64,000 nucleotides of DNA from Streptomyces griseoviridis (GTDB lineage Bacteria > Actinomycetota > Actinomycetes > Streptomycetales > Streptomycetaceae), in contig NZ_CP029078.1 in NCBI RefSeq assembly GCF_005222485.1, positions 6,289,501 through 6,353,500 on the forward strand, in the 5' to 3' direction. A program made the translations under genes and the position numbers. Positions 31,816 through 41,181 of the stretch are shown here, one piece after another; the stretch's first letter is position 1; every line of letters starts with the position of its first letter. The notes beneath the pieces were generated by a model. The model did no database searches, was not told where the DNA came from, and saw nothing but the letters and a program-made list of their open reading frames with translations.

Positions 31816-33939
31816 ATGGACAGCGACGGGACGCAGGACGCGCGGGGCACACAGGCGAACCCGGTACTGCGTCCGGCCGGGCCTCCCCTGATCCCGGCGA
31901 TGCCCCCGAGGCCACCGGCCGAACAGGCGCCACCTCCCCGACCGGACGGCACGGCGTTCCTGACCTGGCTGCGGACACCGCGGCCTGAGGCGCTGCCGGG
32001 GGTGTGGCGGTTCGCCCACCGGGCCAGGCCCGAGGAGGAACCCGAGGTCGTCCCGGCCCGCCAGCTGTTCAGCGGCGCGGTCATCGCGTTCCTGGTGGGC
32101 TGGCTGATCTGGTCGCTGCTCTGGAACGGCTACCTCGGCGGCTGGTGGCTGCTGCCCCTCTACGCGATGATCCCCGACTCCTGGGCCCAGCCGCACAGCG
32201 TCGCCTCCGTCGTGGTCGTCTACGCCTACTACGTCCTGATCGCGCTCGTCATCCTGGTCGGCGTCGGCCGGCTCGGCCGCTGGGGCGAGATCTGGCGCCG
32301 CTTCGGACCGCCCGCCTGGACCCGCACCGCCCCCCGCGCCGAACCCCCGCCCGCCCCCGCCGAGGACCCCGCCGAATGGCCCCAGCTGCGGGCCGCGGGC
32401 GCCACCGACGCCGCCGACCGCCTCGCGGGCGACGCCCGCGCCGGGCTCATGCGGGACGTCGACCACGCCCGGATCTCCCGGGCCTGGCAGGGCGTCCGCA
32501 CCGGGCGGCACCCGCTCGCCACCTTCACCGGTGCCGTCCTCAAGGACGGCGCCGCCGCCTGCGCCCACCCGTCGGGCGCCCGCGACCTGCCCGCCAGGCT
32601 GGCCAGCCACGACCTGGTCACCGGGCAGGTACGGCTCGGCGCCACCGCCGACGACGCCCGCAACCCGTACGCCTACCGGGGCGCGGGGCTCGGCCTCGGC
32701 CCCGATCTGCTCGGCACCTCGCTGCTGGCCGTCGGCCCGCCGGGGTCGGGCAAGACCGGCGCGGTGGTCAGGCCGCTCGCCGAGTCGCTGTGCCTGAACG
32801 CCCTCGCGGGACGGGCCGCCGTCGTGGTGGTCGGCGCGGCGGGCGCCGGGCTCGGACCGGCCGACGCGTACGACGTCGTCGTCCGGATCGGGAACCCCGA
32901 CTCGGAGTACGACCTCGACCTCTACGGCGGCACCGGCGACCCCGACGAGGCCGCGGCCGTCCTCGCCGAGGCGCTCGTCGGCGACCTCACCGACCCGCAC
33001 CCCAGCGGCGACAGCCGCCGCTCCACCACCGTCCTCGCCCAGCTCCTCGGGCCGTTCCGCGCGGTCCACAGCCGGTTCCCCTCGGTGCCCGAGCTGCGTC
33101 AGCTCCTCGACATGGCGCCAGGACCCTGGGACGCGCTGCGCACCGGGCTCCAGGGATCCGGGCACGAGTCGCTGCTGCGCGAGCTGGACGCGAGGGAGCG
33201 GCAGGCGCGGCAGCCGGGTGACGTCGCGGCGGTGCTCGCCGACCGGGTGGCGCTCCTCGACCGGCCCGCCTTCGCCGGTTTCTTCGACACCTCGGGACGC
33301 TCCCGCCCCTTCTCCCTCACCGCCCTCGACCACCCCGTGCGGGTCCGCGTCGACCTGCCCGAACGCGGGCACGCGGACGCCTCCCGGATGCTGGCCCGGC
33401 TGGTGCTCGCCCAGTTCACGGCGAGCGTCGCGGCCCGCGAGGACCGGTCCCTCTTCGCCTGCCTGGTGCTCGACGACGCCTCCGCGGTGGTGACGCCCGA
33501 GGCGGTGCGCGGCATCCAGCGGCTGCGGTCCGCCAACGCGGGCGCCGTCCTCACCCTGCGCACCCTGGACGACGTGCCGCGCCCGCTGCGCGGACCGCTG
33601 CTCGGCGCCACCGGCTGCCGGATGGCGCTCTCCGGGCTCACCCCCTGGGACGGCCAGGACTTCGCCGAGGTCTGGGGCAAGGAGTGGATCGAGGCACGGG
33701 ACGTCACCGACCGCCAGATCATCGCCGAGACCCCGGCGGGCAAGGCCGTCCACATGCTGCGCCGGGTGATCACCGGCAAGGCGCCGACCGCGCGGGCCGT
33801 GACCGTGCGGCAGGTGGAACGGGAGCGCTGGTCGGCGTCCGAACTGGCCCACGGGGTGCCGCCCGGCCACGCGGTGCTCTCCCTGACGACGGTGACAGGC
33901 GAGCACGCCCCACCACTGCTGGTCGACCTGCGGGGCTGA
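31816..33939 (+). CDS. Membrane-associated VirD4/TraD-like ATPase
   Basis: The 707-residue protein has a Pro-rich N-terminus, then two membrane helices (about 90-110, VIAFLVGWLIWSLLW; about 137-158, VASVVVVYAYYVLIALVILVG). A P-loop ATPase domain follows, with Walker A GPPGSGKTGAVV (Lys about 312), RVDLPERGH and a Walker-B-like LFACLVLDDASAV. The architecture resembles type IV coupling proteins and the actinobacterial ATP/GTP-binding proteins found near gabT. No relaxase or transfer gene is nearby, so a conjugation role is not supported. ATG at 31816 follows AGGGGAG. It is divergent from gabT and followed by a repeat tract with no terminator. Confidence 0.72.
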   Translation: MDSDGTQDARGTQANPVLRPAGPPLIPAMPPRPPAEQAPPPRPDGTAFLTWLRTPRPEALPGVWRFAHRARPEEEPEVVPARQLFSGAVIAFLVGWLIWSLLWNGYLGGWWLLPLYAMIPDSWAQPHSVASVVVVYAYYVLIALVILVGVGRLGRWGEIWRRFGPPAWTRTAPRAEPPPAPAEDPAEWPQLRAAGATDAADRLAGDARAGLMRDVDHARISRAWQGVRTGRHPLATFTGAVLKDGAAACAHPSGARDLPARLASHDLVTGQVRLGATADDARNPYAYRGAGLGLGPDLLGTSLLAVGPPGSGKTGAVVRPLAESLCLNALAGRAAVVVVGAAGAGLGPADAYDVVVRIGNPDSEYDLDLYGGTGDPDEAAAVLAEALVGDLTDPHPSGDSRRSTTVLAQLLGPFRAVHSRFPSVPELRQLLDMAPGPWDALRTGLQGSGHESLLRELDARERQARQPGDVAAVLADRVALLDRPAFAGFFDTSGRSRPFSLTALDHPVRVRVDLPERGHADASRMLARLVLAQFTASVAAREDRSLFACLVLDDASAVVTPEAVRGIQRLRSANAGAVLTLRTLDDVPRPLRGPLLGATGCRMALSGLTPWDGQDFAEVWGKEWIEARDVTDRQIIAETPAGKAVHMLRRVITGKAPTARAVTVRQVERERWSASELAHGVPPGHAVLSLTTVTGEHAPPLLVDLRG

Positions 33940-33959
33940 GACGGGGGAGGGGGCCGGGG

Positions 33960-34560
33960 CCGTGGGGCGCGGCTCGGTCCGGCGCGGCTCGGCTCGGTCC
34001 GGCCCGACCCAGCGCGACCCGGCGCGGCGCGGCCCGTTCAGGTCGGGACCGCCCGGTCCGATCCGGGGAGGCCCGGCTTGGTCTGGCTCGGTCCGGCTCG
34101 GCTCGGTCCGGCTCGGTCCGGCGCGGCTCGGCGCGACCCGTTCAGGTCGGGCCCGACCCAGCGCGGCCCGGCGCGGCGCGGCCCGTTCAGGTCGGGACCG
34201 CCCGGTCCGATCCGGGGAGGCCCGGCTTGGTCTGGCTCGGTCCGGCTCGGCTCGGTCCGGCTCGGTCCGGTCTGGCTCGGTCCGGGCAGGCTCGGTCCGG
34301 CCTGGCTCGGTCCGGCCTGGCTCGGCCCGGCCCGGCCCGGCCCGGCTCGGTCCGGCGCGGCTCGGCGCGACCCGTCCAGGTCGGGCCCGCCCCAGCGCGG
34401 CCCGGCCCGCCCCAGCGCGGCCCGGCCCGCCCCAGCGCGGCCCGGCCCGCCCCAGCGCGGCCCGGCGCGACCCAGCCCGGTCGAGACCTCCCGGTCCGGC
34501 CCGCCCGCCCCGGCCCAGCCCGACTCGCCCCGGCCCAGCCCAGCCCGCCCCGGCGCGAGC
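33960..34560. repeat. 600-bp GC-rich degenerate repeat tract
   Basis: The intergenic stretch is built from GGCTCGGTCC-, GGCGCGGCTC- and GCCCGACCC-like words. It contains a 121-bp direct duplication (34001-34121 and 34150-34270, offset 149 bp, nearly identical). It also holds four copies of a 20-bp unit CCCAGCGCGGCCCGGCCCGC (34391-34467). No stop codons occur over long distances in several frames, so it generates long spurious open frames. I see no credible gene or ribosome-binding site inside it. It separates the ATPase stop from the PucR promoter. Confidence 0.85.
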
Positions 34561-34717
34561 CGTCGGGCGTGTTCGCCTCGTACGGTGAGGCAGAATCGGA
34601 AGGGTCCGTTCATACGCGGCGGACAAAGGATCACCCCGGCCGCCACCACCACCGCCGTCCGGCGGTGATCCGAGCGCCCGCTGCCGCCCGCCCCCTCCCG
34701 ACGTCCCTGAAGGCCCC

Positions 34718-36304
34718 ATGCCCCCGACGCTCGCCTCGCTCGTCCACCACACCGCGCTCAAGCTGACCGTGCGCGCCGGTGCGGACCGGCTGGATGTGTC
34801 CGTCCGCTGGGCGCACGCCAGCGAGCTGGCCGATCCGGTGCCCTACATGGAGGGCGGCGAGCTGCTGCTGATCACCGCGCTCAAGCTGGACGCCGAGGAT
34901 CCCGAGGCCATGCGCCGCTACGTGAAGCGGCTGGTCGGGGCGGGCGTCGTCGGGCTCGGGTTCGCCGTCGGGGTGCACTACGAGGAGATCCCGGGCGCGC
35001 TCGTCGACGCGGCCCGCGACCAGCACCTCCCGCTCCTCGAAGTGCCGCGCAGGACGCCGTTCCTCGCCATCAGCAAGGCCGTCTCCGCCGGGATCGCCGC
35101 CGAGCAGTACCAGGCGGTCACCGCGGGATTCGCCGCCCAGCGCGAACTGACCAGGCAGGCCCTCACCGAAGGCCCCGACGGGCTGCTCGCCGCGCTCGCC
35201 TCCCAGGTCGACGGCTGGGCGGCGCTCTACGATGCGTCCGGCGCCGTCGTCGCAACCGCGCCCGAGTGGGCCGGACGGCGGGCCGCCAGGCTCACCGCCG
35301 ACGTGGAACGGCTGCGGGAGCGGCCCGCCCCGGCCTCCGCCGTGGTGGGCGGCCCCGCCGGCGAGGACCGCGTCGAACTGCACTCGCTCGGCACCGGACG
35401 CCGTCCGCGCGCCGCGCTCGCCGTCGGCACCGCGGCCACCCTCGGCACCGCCGAGCGGTACGCCGTCCACTCCGCGATCGCGCTGCTGACCCTCACCACC
35501 GAACGGTCCCGCTCGCTCCAGGCCGCCGAGCAGCGGATCGGCGAGGCCGTGCTGCACATGCTGCTCGCCGGCCAGCCCGACCCCGCGCGCGCGGTCGCCG
35601 GCGACCTGTACGGCGGGCTCCTGGACGCGCCGTTCCGGATCGTCCTCGCCGAGCCGGGGACCGCCCGCGCCTCGGGCGGCGATCCGCTGGCCGGGCTCAC
35701 CGAGGCCGTCGAGTCCGCCGCCGCGCGCGCCGGGGAGCCGCTCCTCGTGGTCCCGGGCGGCGCGCGGCTCGTGGTGCTCGCCGCCGACGGGGGCGCCGCG
35801 CTCACCGCCTGCGCCACCTACGCGACGGCGCTGGAGGCGGCCAGGGCGGCCGGGGAGCGGCCCGCGGCCGACGAGGACACGCTCGTCGTGGGCGTTTCCG
35901 CGCCGGTCGGCCCGGTCGCCGCGGCGGCCGGGCACCGACAGGCCGAGCAGGCGCTGTCGGTGGCCAGGCGGCGCGGCCGGGTCTGCGTGGAGCACGAGCA
36001 GCTCGCCGCCGGCTCGGTGCTGCCGCTGCTCGCCGACGACGCGGTGCGGGCCTTCGCCGACGGGCTGCTGCGCCCGCTCTACGAGCACGACGCGACCGGC
36101 CGCGGCGACCTGGTCGACTCCCTGCGGGCCTGGCTCTCCCGGCACGGCCAGTGGGACGCGGCCGCCGCCGACCTGGGCGTGCACCGGCACACCCTGCGCT
36201 ACCGGATGCGCCGGGTCGAGGAGATCCTCGGCCGCTCCCTCGACGACGCGGACGTCCGGATGGAGCTGTGGCTCGCGTTGAAGACGGCCGGCGGCACCGC
36301 GTGA
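34718..36304 (+). CDS. PucR-family transcriptional regulator (GabR-like)
   Basis: The 528-residue regulator has an N-terminal PucR ligand domain (VSVRWAHASELADPVPYMEGGELLLITAL, about 28-57) and a central GGDEF-like/CdaR region. The C-terminal PucR helix-turn-helix is LVDSLRAWLSRHGQWDAAAADLGVHRHTLRYRMRRVEEILG, near residues 470-515. PucR-type GabR activates gabTDP in Corynebacterium glutamicum. Here the gene lies between gabT and a semialdehyde dehydrogenase, so the same role is likely. ATG at 34718 follows GAAGG. A small dyad GCCTC/GAGGC (34575-34591) lies in its promoter region. Confidence 0.85.
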   Translation: MPPTLASLVHHTALKLTVRAGADRLDVSVRWAHASELADPVPYMEGGELLLITALKLDAEDPEAMRRYVKRLVGAGVVGLGFAVGVHYEEIPGALVDAARDQHLPLLEVPRRTPFLAISKAVSAGIAAEQYQAVTAGFAAQRELTRQALTEGPDGLLAALASQVDGWAALYDASGAVVATAPEWAGRRAARLTADVERLRERPAPASAVVGGPAGEDRVELHSLGTGRRPRAALAVGTAATLGTAERYAVHSAIALLTLTTERSRSLQAAEQRIGEAVLHMLLAGQPDPARAVAGDLYGGLLDAPFRIVLAEPGTARASGGDPLAGLTEAVESAAARAGEPLLVVPGGARLVVLAADGGAALTACATYATALEAARAAGERPAADEDTLVVGVSAPVGPVAAAAGHRQAEQALSVARRRGRVCVEHEQLAAGSVLPLLADDAVRAFADGLLRPLYEHDATGRGDLVDSLRAWLSRHGQWDAAAADLGVHRHTLRYRMRRVEEILGRSLDDADVRMELWLALKTAGGTA

Positions 36305-36440
36305 CGGCTTCCCGCCTATCTGGAGTGCGCGCCACCGGCACTGCTACACCCCGGACAAACGCGTCCGCGCCGCCGCGCGCCTACCGTGGACCGGGCAACC
36401 GCAAGCACACCCCCCAACGTGGAAGGGCCGGGACTCGCAC

Positions 36441-37886
36441 ATGACTTCCAGCTACGCCTTCTGGCTCGCCGGCCGCCAGGCCACCGGCGAGGACACCTTC
36501 GACGTCACCTCCCCGTGGGACGGACGTCTCGTCGGCACGGTGTCCGTCCCGACGGACGCCCAGGTCGAGGAGGCCGTGGCCGCCGCCCACGCGGTGCGCG
36601 AGGAGTTCGCCGCGACCCCGGCGCACGTCCGCGCCGCCGCCCTCGACCACGTCAGCCGGCGACTCGTCGAGCGCACCGAGGAGTTCGCGCAGCTCATCTC
36701 GGCCGAGAACGGCAAGCCCGTCAAGTGGGCCCGCGGCGAGGTCGGCCGCGCGGTCTCGGTGTTCCGGTTCGCCGCCGAGGAGGCCAGGCGGTTCAACGGC
36801 GGCGAGGCGCAGCGCCTCGACACCGACGCGGGCGGCCAGGGCAGGCTCGCCCTCACCCGCCGCTTCCCGAAGGGCGTCGTGCTGGGCATCGCGCCGTTCA
36901 ACTTCCCGCTGAACCTCTGCGCCCACAAGATCGCCCCGGCGATCGCGGCCGGCGTCCCGATCATCCTGAAGCCCGCTCCCGCCACCCCGCTCTCCGGCCT
37001 GATCATCGGCGACCTGCTCGCCGAGACGGAGCTGCCCGCCGGGTCGTGGAGCATCCTGCCGGTCGCCAACGACAAGATGCCCGCCCTGGTCAAGGACGAG
37101 CGGCTGCCGGTGATCTCCTTCACCGGGTCGGAGAAGGTCGGCTACGCGATCATGGACTCGGTGCCGCGCAAGCACTGCACCCTGGAACTGGGCGGCAACG
37201 GCGCGGCCGTGGTCCTCGCCGACTGGGCGAGCGACGCCGACCTCGACTGGGCCGCCACCCGCATCGCGACCTTCTCGAACTACCAGGGCGGCCAGTCCTG
37301 CATCTCGGTGCAGCGGGTGATCGTCGACGCGGCCGTCCACGACCGGCTGGTGCCGCGCATCGTCGCCGCCGTCGAGGCCCAGGTCACCGGCGACCCGTCC
37401 GACCCGAAGACCGACGTGGGACCGCTGGTCAGCGAGGACGCGGCGCGGCGCGTCGAGTCGTGGGTGTCGGAGGCGGTCGGCGCCGGGGCCGAGCTGCTCA
37501 CCGGTGGCGAGCGGGACGGCGCGAGCTACACGCCGACCGTCCTCACCGACCTGCCCGCCGACACCACCCTCGCCCGCGAGGAGGTCTTCGGGCCGGTCCT
37601 GAGCATCGTCAAGGTGGACGGCGAGGCGGAGGCGTTCGCCGCCGTCAACGACTCCAAGTACGGCCTCCAGGCAGGGGTGTTCACCCATGACCTGCAGGCC
37701 GCGTTCCGTGCCCACCGGGCGCTCGAGGTCGGCGGTGTGATCGTCGGCGACGTGCCGTCCTACCGCGCCGACCAGATGCCGTACGGCGGCGCCAAGCAGT
37801 CGGGCGTCGGCCGCGAGGGCGTCAGGTTCGCGATGGACGACTACACCTACGAGCGCGTCATGGTCCTCACCGGCATCGACCTCTGA
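36441..37886 (+). CDS. Aldehyde dehydrogenase, succinate-semialdehyde type
   Basis: The 481-residue NAD(P)-dependent aldehyde dehydrogenase has Glu249 in LELGGNGA, the catalytic Cys287 in GGQSCISVQR, and ends in QMPYGGAKQSGVGREG and DYTYERVMVL. GQSC and SVQR are usual in the succinate-semialdehyde / methylmalonate-related branch. Neighbouring gabT and PucR suggest it oxidises succinate semialdehyde to succinate, completing GABA degradation, although the sequence alone does not fix the substrate. ATG at 36441 has a weak upstream GGAAGGG. A bidirectional terminator follows. Confidence 0.85.
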   Translation: MTSSYAFWLAGRQATGEDTFDVTSPWDGRLVGTVSVPTDAQVEEAVAAAHAVREEFAATPAHVRAAALDHVSRRLVERTEEFAQLISAENGKPVKWARGEVGRAVSVFRFAAEEARRFNGGEAQRLDTDAGGQGRLALTRRFPKGVVLGIAPFNFPLNLCAHKIAPAIAAGVPIILKPAPATPLSGLIIGDLLAETELPAGSWSILPVANDKMPALVKDERLPVISFTGSEKVGYAIMDSVPRKHCTLELGGNGAAVVLADWASDADLDWAATRIATFSNYQGGQSCISVQRVIVDAAVHDRLVPRIVAAVEAQVTGDPSDPKTDVGPLVSEDAARRVESWVSEAVGAGAELLTGGERDGASYTPTVLTDLPADTTLAREEVFGPVLSIVKVDGEAEAFAAVNDSKYGLQAGVFTHDLQAAFRAHRALEVGGVIVGDVPSYRADQMPYGGAKQSGVGREGVRFAMDDYTYERVMVLTGIDL

Positions 37887-37905
37887 CCCCGGTCGACCCG
37901 TTCTC

Positions 37906-37948
37906 GAAGGGGCCCGGCACCGCTGCCCAGCGGGTGCCGGGCCCCTTC
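37906..37948. terminator. Bidirectional terminator between ALDH and GH3
   Basis: GAAGGGGCCCGGCACC (37906-37921) pairs perfectly with 37933-37948. The loop region adds a further GCTG/CAGC stem. It serves both convergent genes. Confidence 0.82.
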
Positions 37949-37970
37949 TCGCGTCGGCGGCCCCGGACCC

Positions 37971-40811
37971 TCAGCCGGAGAAGCCGACGTGCGCGAGCCG
38001 CAGCGGGCCGCGCAGCCTCAGCCGGACGTCGCGCACTCCTTCGGCGACGATCCCGGCGCGGACGGTGGTGTAGTCGTAGGGGCCGCGCGGCTCGTCCGGC
38101 CTCAGGGTGAGCGAGGCGAGCACCGGGCCGCCGTCCAGGGCGAGTTCGAGGGTGCCCTCGCCGGCCAGCGCGGCGCCGACCTCGGTGGCACCGTCCTCGA
38201 AGTCGCAGGCACGGAAGACGAGTTCGGCGCTGCGGCCGGACGCGGGCGTCACCGCGTCGCCCGCCGTCCTGCTCCGGTCGACGATCGCCGCGCCGCTCTG
38301 CTCGTCGAAGTCGGCCGCGTCCAGGCCCCGGCGCAGAACGGGCCGCGGGGCGGCGGGAGTTCCCTCCAGCGGCACCGTCGTGCGCAGCCTGATGTCCTCG
38401 CTCGACGCGCCCACCAGCAGTTCGTAAGGACCCGGCTCCAGGCGCCAGTCGCCCCTGGCCACGTCCCAGAACGCGAAGGCGGAGAGCGGGACGTCGAAGG
38501 CGAGCGCGGTCCGGGCGCCGGGGGCCAGGGTGATCCTGCGGTGCGCGAGCAGTTCGCGGCGCGGCCGGGGCACCGACCCCGCCACCGCCCGCGTGTAGAG
38601 CTGGGCGACCTCGTCGGCGGTGACGTCCCCGGCGTTGGTCACCGTGAAGGACACCCGGACGCTGCCGTCGTCGACCCGGGCCGACAGGTCCGCGTAGCCG
38701 AACGTCGTGTAGGAGAGGCCGTGTCCGAACGGGAACAGCGGGCTCCCCTCGAAGTAGAGGTAGGTCTGCCGGCCGCCGATCACGTCGTAGTCGAGGAGGT
38801 CGGGCAGGTCGGCGTCGCTCCCGTACCAGGTCTGCGGCAGCCGCCCGGCGGGGGAGACGTCACCGGCGAGGACCCGGGCCAGCGCGGTGCCCGCGGCCTG
38901 CCCGCCGTGCGCGGTCCACAGCACGGCGGGCGGCGCGGGCGTCTCGACGGTGTACGGGTAGGCCGACACCAGCGCGAGGACGGTGCGCGGGTTCGCGGCC
39001 CGCGCCGCCCGCAGCAGCCGCCGCTGGTGCTCGGGCAGCCGCAGCGTCGAACGGTCCTCGGTCTCCCGGCCGCCTATGTGCGGGTCGTTGCCCGCGACCA
39101 CCACGACCACGTCCGCCGCCCCCGCGGCGCGGGCCACCGCGTCCTCGCCGCGCTCGACGACCACGATCTCGAAGACCTCGGGCCGCTCGTCGGCAACCCG
39201 CACGCCCTCGGCGGCGACTGACACGGGACGACCCGTACCGAGGTGCCGGAGGAGGTGGCCGCCCGCGTGGGGTTCGAGACGGAACGTCTCCTGGACGACC
39301 CAGCCGCCCGGCTGGTCGGCGGAGGCGCGCACCAGGCCGTCGTCGGCGACCGAGAGGTAGCGGCCGTCGGGCGCGCGCAGGGTCCAGACGCCGTCGCCCC
39401 AGCCGATCAGGGCGAGTTCGGTGCCGGTGGCGTCGGTGGTCAGCGGCGGCAGGTCGGTGCGGCCCGCGAGCAGCGCGGGGTCCAGGGCGCCGTCCGCGCC
39501 GCGGGTCTCCTCGGGGGCGTCGGGGGCGGCGGGCACGTGCAGGAAGGTGCCGGCGGCGGTCCTGAGGCGGACGCGGTCGACGCCCTCGGCGAAGGTGACG
39601 CGGTCGGCGCCGAACCGCTCGTACAGGCCCTCCAGCGGGGTGCTGCGGTGGATCAACGTGCCGCTGTACCAGTCGAGTTTGCACTCGTCGGCGAGGAGTC
39701 CGACCACCGCGACCCGGGTGTCGGGGGCGAGCGGCAGCAGTCCGTCGTTGCGCAGCAGCACGATGGCCTGCTCGGCGGCCTCCCGCGCGAGCGCCCGGTG
39801 CGCGGGGGTGTCGAAGGCCGCGTCGTCCCGGTACGGGTCCTCGCCCGGGTCGAACTCCCCGAGCCGCAGCCGCACGGCGAGCTGTCTGCGCACCGCCGTG
39901 TCGAGGTCGGCCTCGGTCAACAGGCCCTGATCGAGGGCGCCTTGGACGCGGGCGACGATGTGCGAGGAGTCCGTGCCGTGGTCGGTGAAGCTGTCCACGC
40001 CCGCCCGCAGGGCCGCCGCCGTCGCCTCCTCGTGGGTGTCGAAGTAGTGCTCGGAGTCGACCAGGTTGGAGGGCGCCCCGGCGTCCGAGCAGACCAGCAG
40101 CTCCTGGTCGGTCCAGGTCCGCAACTGCTCGCGCAGATACGGCGAGACGTGGTTGGGGCGGCCGTTGACCAGGTTGTAGGCCGGCATCACCCCGGCCACC
40201 GCGCCCGCCTCGACGGTCTCCTTGAAGGCCCGCAGGTCGTACTCGTGCAGTACCCGGGGCCGTACCGTGCTCGACGACGTGTCCCGGTCCCGCTCGTTGT
40301 TGTGGGCCAGCCAGTGCTTGAGGACCGGCGCGGTGCGCCAGTACACCGGGTGGTCGCCGCGCAGGCCGCGGGTGTACGCCGTCGCGATGGCGGAGGTCAG
40401 CCGGGGGTCCTCGGAGTAGCCCTCCTCGTTGCGGCCCCACAGCGGGTGGCGCAGCAGGTTGACGGTGGGGGACCAGACGTTCAGGCCGACCCGGTCGTCG
40501 TGCGCGCGCATCGCGCGGGCCTCGCGTCCGACGGCCTCGCCGATCCGGCGCACCAGGTCGGTGTTCCAGGTCGTGCCGAGGCCGACGGCCTGCGGGAACA
40601 CCGTCGCCGGGCCCATCCACGCCACCCCGTGCAGGGCCTCCTGGCCGGTGCGGAACGCGGCGATGCCCAGGCGGTCGACGGCGGGCGTGTACTGGTGCAG
40701 GAAGGAGACCTTCTCGGCGGGCGTGAGCCGGGCCAGCAGGTCGTCGATGCGCTTCGCGAACGGCAGCCGCGGATCGCGGAACGGCGGCGTGGGCGGCGTC
40801 TGTGCGGTCAC
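37971..40811 (-). CDS. GH3 beta-glycosidase (beta-glucosidase/xylosidase) with inserted domain
   Basis: The enzyme has about 946 residues and no signal peptide, so it is intracellular. The GH3 N-domain runs from RIDDLLARLTPAEKVSF to the nucleophile segment LLVCSDAGAPSN, with KHWLAHNNERDRD the substrate-binding KH motif. The second domain (AIVLLRNDGLLPL onward) is interrupted by an inserted beta-trefoil/fascin-like module (GWGDGVWTLRAPDGRYLSV, about residues 470-540). It is followed by an FN3-like domain (LYFEGSPLFPFGHGLSYTTF onward) and a C-terminal CBM6-like module. GTG at 40811 follows AAGGGGA; an ATG at 40868 would start within the operator region and is rejected. It is transcribed alone from a LacI-controlled promoter. 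In xyloglucan use it would remove terminal glucose (or xylose). Confidence 0.87.
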   Translation of the reverse strand: MTAQTPPTPPFRDPRLPFAKRIDDLLARLTPAEKVSFLHQYTPAVDRLGIAAFRTGQEALHGVAWMGPATVFPQAVGLGTTWNTDLVRRIGEAVGREARAMRAHDDRVGLNVWSPTVNLLRHPLWGRNEEGYSEDPRLTSAIATAYTRGLRGDHPVYWRTAPVLKHWLAHNNERDRDTSSSTVRPRVLHEYDLRAFKETVEAGAVAGVMPAYNLVNGRPNHVSPYLREQLRTWTDQELLVCSDAGAPSNLVDSEHYFDTHEEATAAALRAGVDSFTDHGTDSSHIVARVQGALDQGLLTEADLDTAVRRQLAVRLRLGEFDPGEDPYRDDAAFDTPAHRALAREAAEQAIVLLRNDGLLPLAPDTRVAVVGLLADECKLDWYSGTLIHRSTPLEGLYERFGADRVTFAEGVDRVRLRTAAGTFLHVPAAPDAPEETRGADGALDPALLAGRTDLPPLTTDATGTELALIGWGDGVWTLRAPDGRYLSVADDGLVRASADQPGGWVVQETFRLEPHAGGHLLRHLGTGRPVSVAAEGVRVADERPEVFEIVVVERGEDAVARAAGAADVVVVVAGNDPHIGGRETEDRSTLRLPEHQRRLLRAARAANPRTVLALVSAYPYTVETPAPPAVLWTAHGGQAAGTALARVLAGDVSPAGRLPQTWYGSDADLPDLLDYDVIGGRQTYLYFEGSPLFPFGHGLSYTTFGYADLSARVDDGSVRVSFTVTNAGDVTADEVAQLYTRAVAGSVPRPRRELLAHRRITLAPGARTALAFDVPLSAFAFWDVARGDWRLEPGPYELLVGASSEDIRLRTTVPLEGTPAAPRPVLRRGLDAADFDEQSGAAIVDRSRTAGDAVTPASGRSAELVFRACDFEDGATEVGAALAGEGTLELALDGGPVLASLTLRPDEPRGPYDYTTVRAGIVAEGVRDVRLRLRGPLRLAHVGFSG

Positions 40812-40847
40812 GTGAGGGTCCCCTTGCGATGGAGCGTCGGAACTCTT

Positions 40848-40890
40848 TCGAAGCGCTTCGATGCTCATTCGACGGACCACCGGGTGTCAA
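40848..40890 (-). promoter_or_regulatory. GH3 promoter and LacI operator
   Basis: TTGACA (minus strand, 40890-40885) and GAGCAT (40866-40861) are spaced by 18 bp. The perfect palindrome TCGAAGCGCTTCGA (40848-40861) begins at the end of the -10 box, so a bound LacI protein would block initiation. Confidence 0.7.
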
Positions 40891-41000
40891 GACATCCCCC
40901 CGCAACACCTCCGACTTTTCCCGGCATCGCAAGCCTCATATGAACGCGCGCCAAACCCGCACACCTCGGAGGAATCTTGGGAGCGACCCTTGTGCGCCCC

Positions 41001-41042
41001 TTGCCCTTCACTTAACCTCGCAGCAACATCGAAGCGCTTCGA
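41001..41042 (+). promoter_or_regulatory. Transporter-operon promoter and LacI operator
   Basis: TTGCCC (41001-41006) and CAACAT (41024-41029) are spaced by 17 bp. The identical palindrome TCGAAGCGCTTCGA (41029-41042) starts at the last base of the -10 box. The layout mirrors the GH3 promoter. The remaining 139 bp to the gene start are an untranslated leader with no visible gene. Confidence 0.7.
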
Positions 41043-41181
41043 CTCCTGGGTGGCCACCGCACAGGGTGCGTGTCCCGGCACAGACGTCGGAGGACCGCTT
41101 CGGCTCAGCAGTTCCACTCACGACACCGCAGCCGACGTCCCCACCGCCGGGTGTCCTGGTGCGCCATGAAGGGTTGACGCA

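Noticed and set aside
31816..33939. Conjugation coupling protein of an integrated mobile element
   Set aside because: The ATPase resembles VirD4/TraD, but no relaxase, integrase, attachment site or transfer gene is near and the neighbourhood is ordinary core chromosome.
33962..34668. Several overlapping open frames giving GPARLGPARS-like proteins
   Set aside because: They arise from stop-free GC repeats in several phases, with no ribosome-binding site and no recognisable domain.
30211..34761. A single open frame of 1516 codons on the minus strand
   Set aside because: Only the last 444 codons are gabT. The rest reads antisense through the ATPase gene and the GC-repeat tract and gives low-complexity Arg/Pro/Gly peptide; the real start with AGGGAG is at 31545.
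40812..40880. Longer GH3 start at 40868 or 40880
   Set aside because: This region contains the -10 box and the LacI operator; GTG 40811 has a proper ribosome-binding site.
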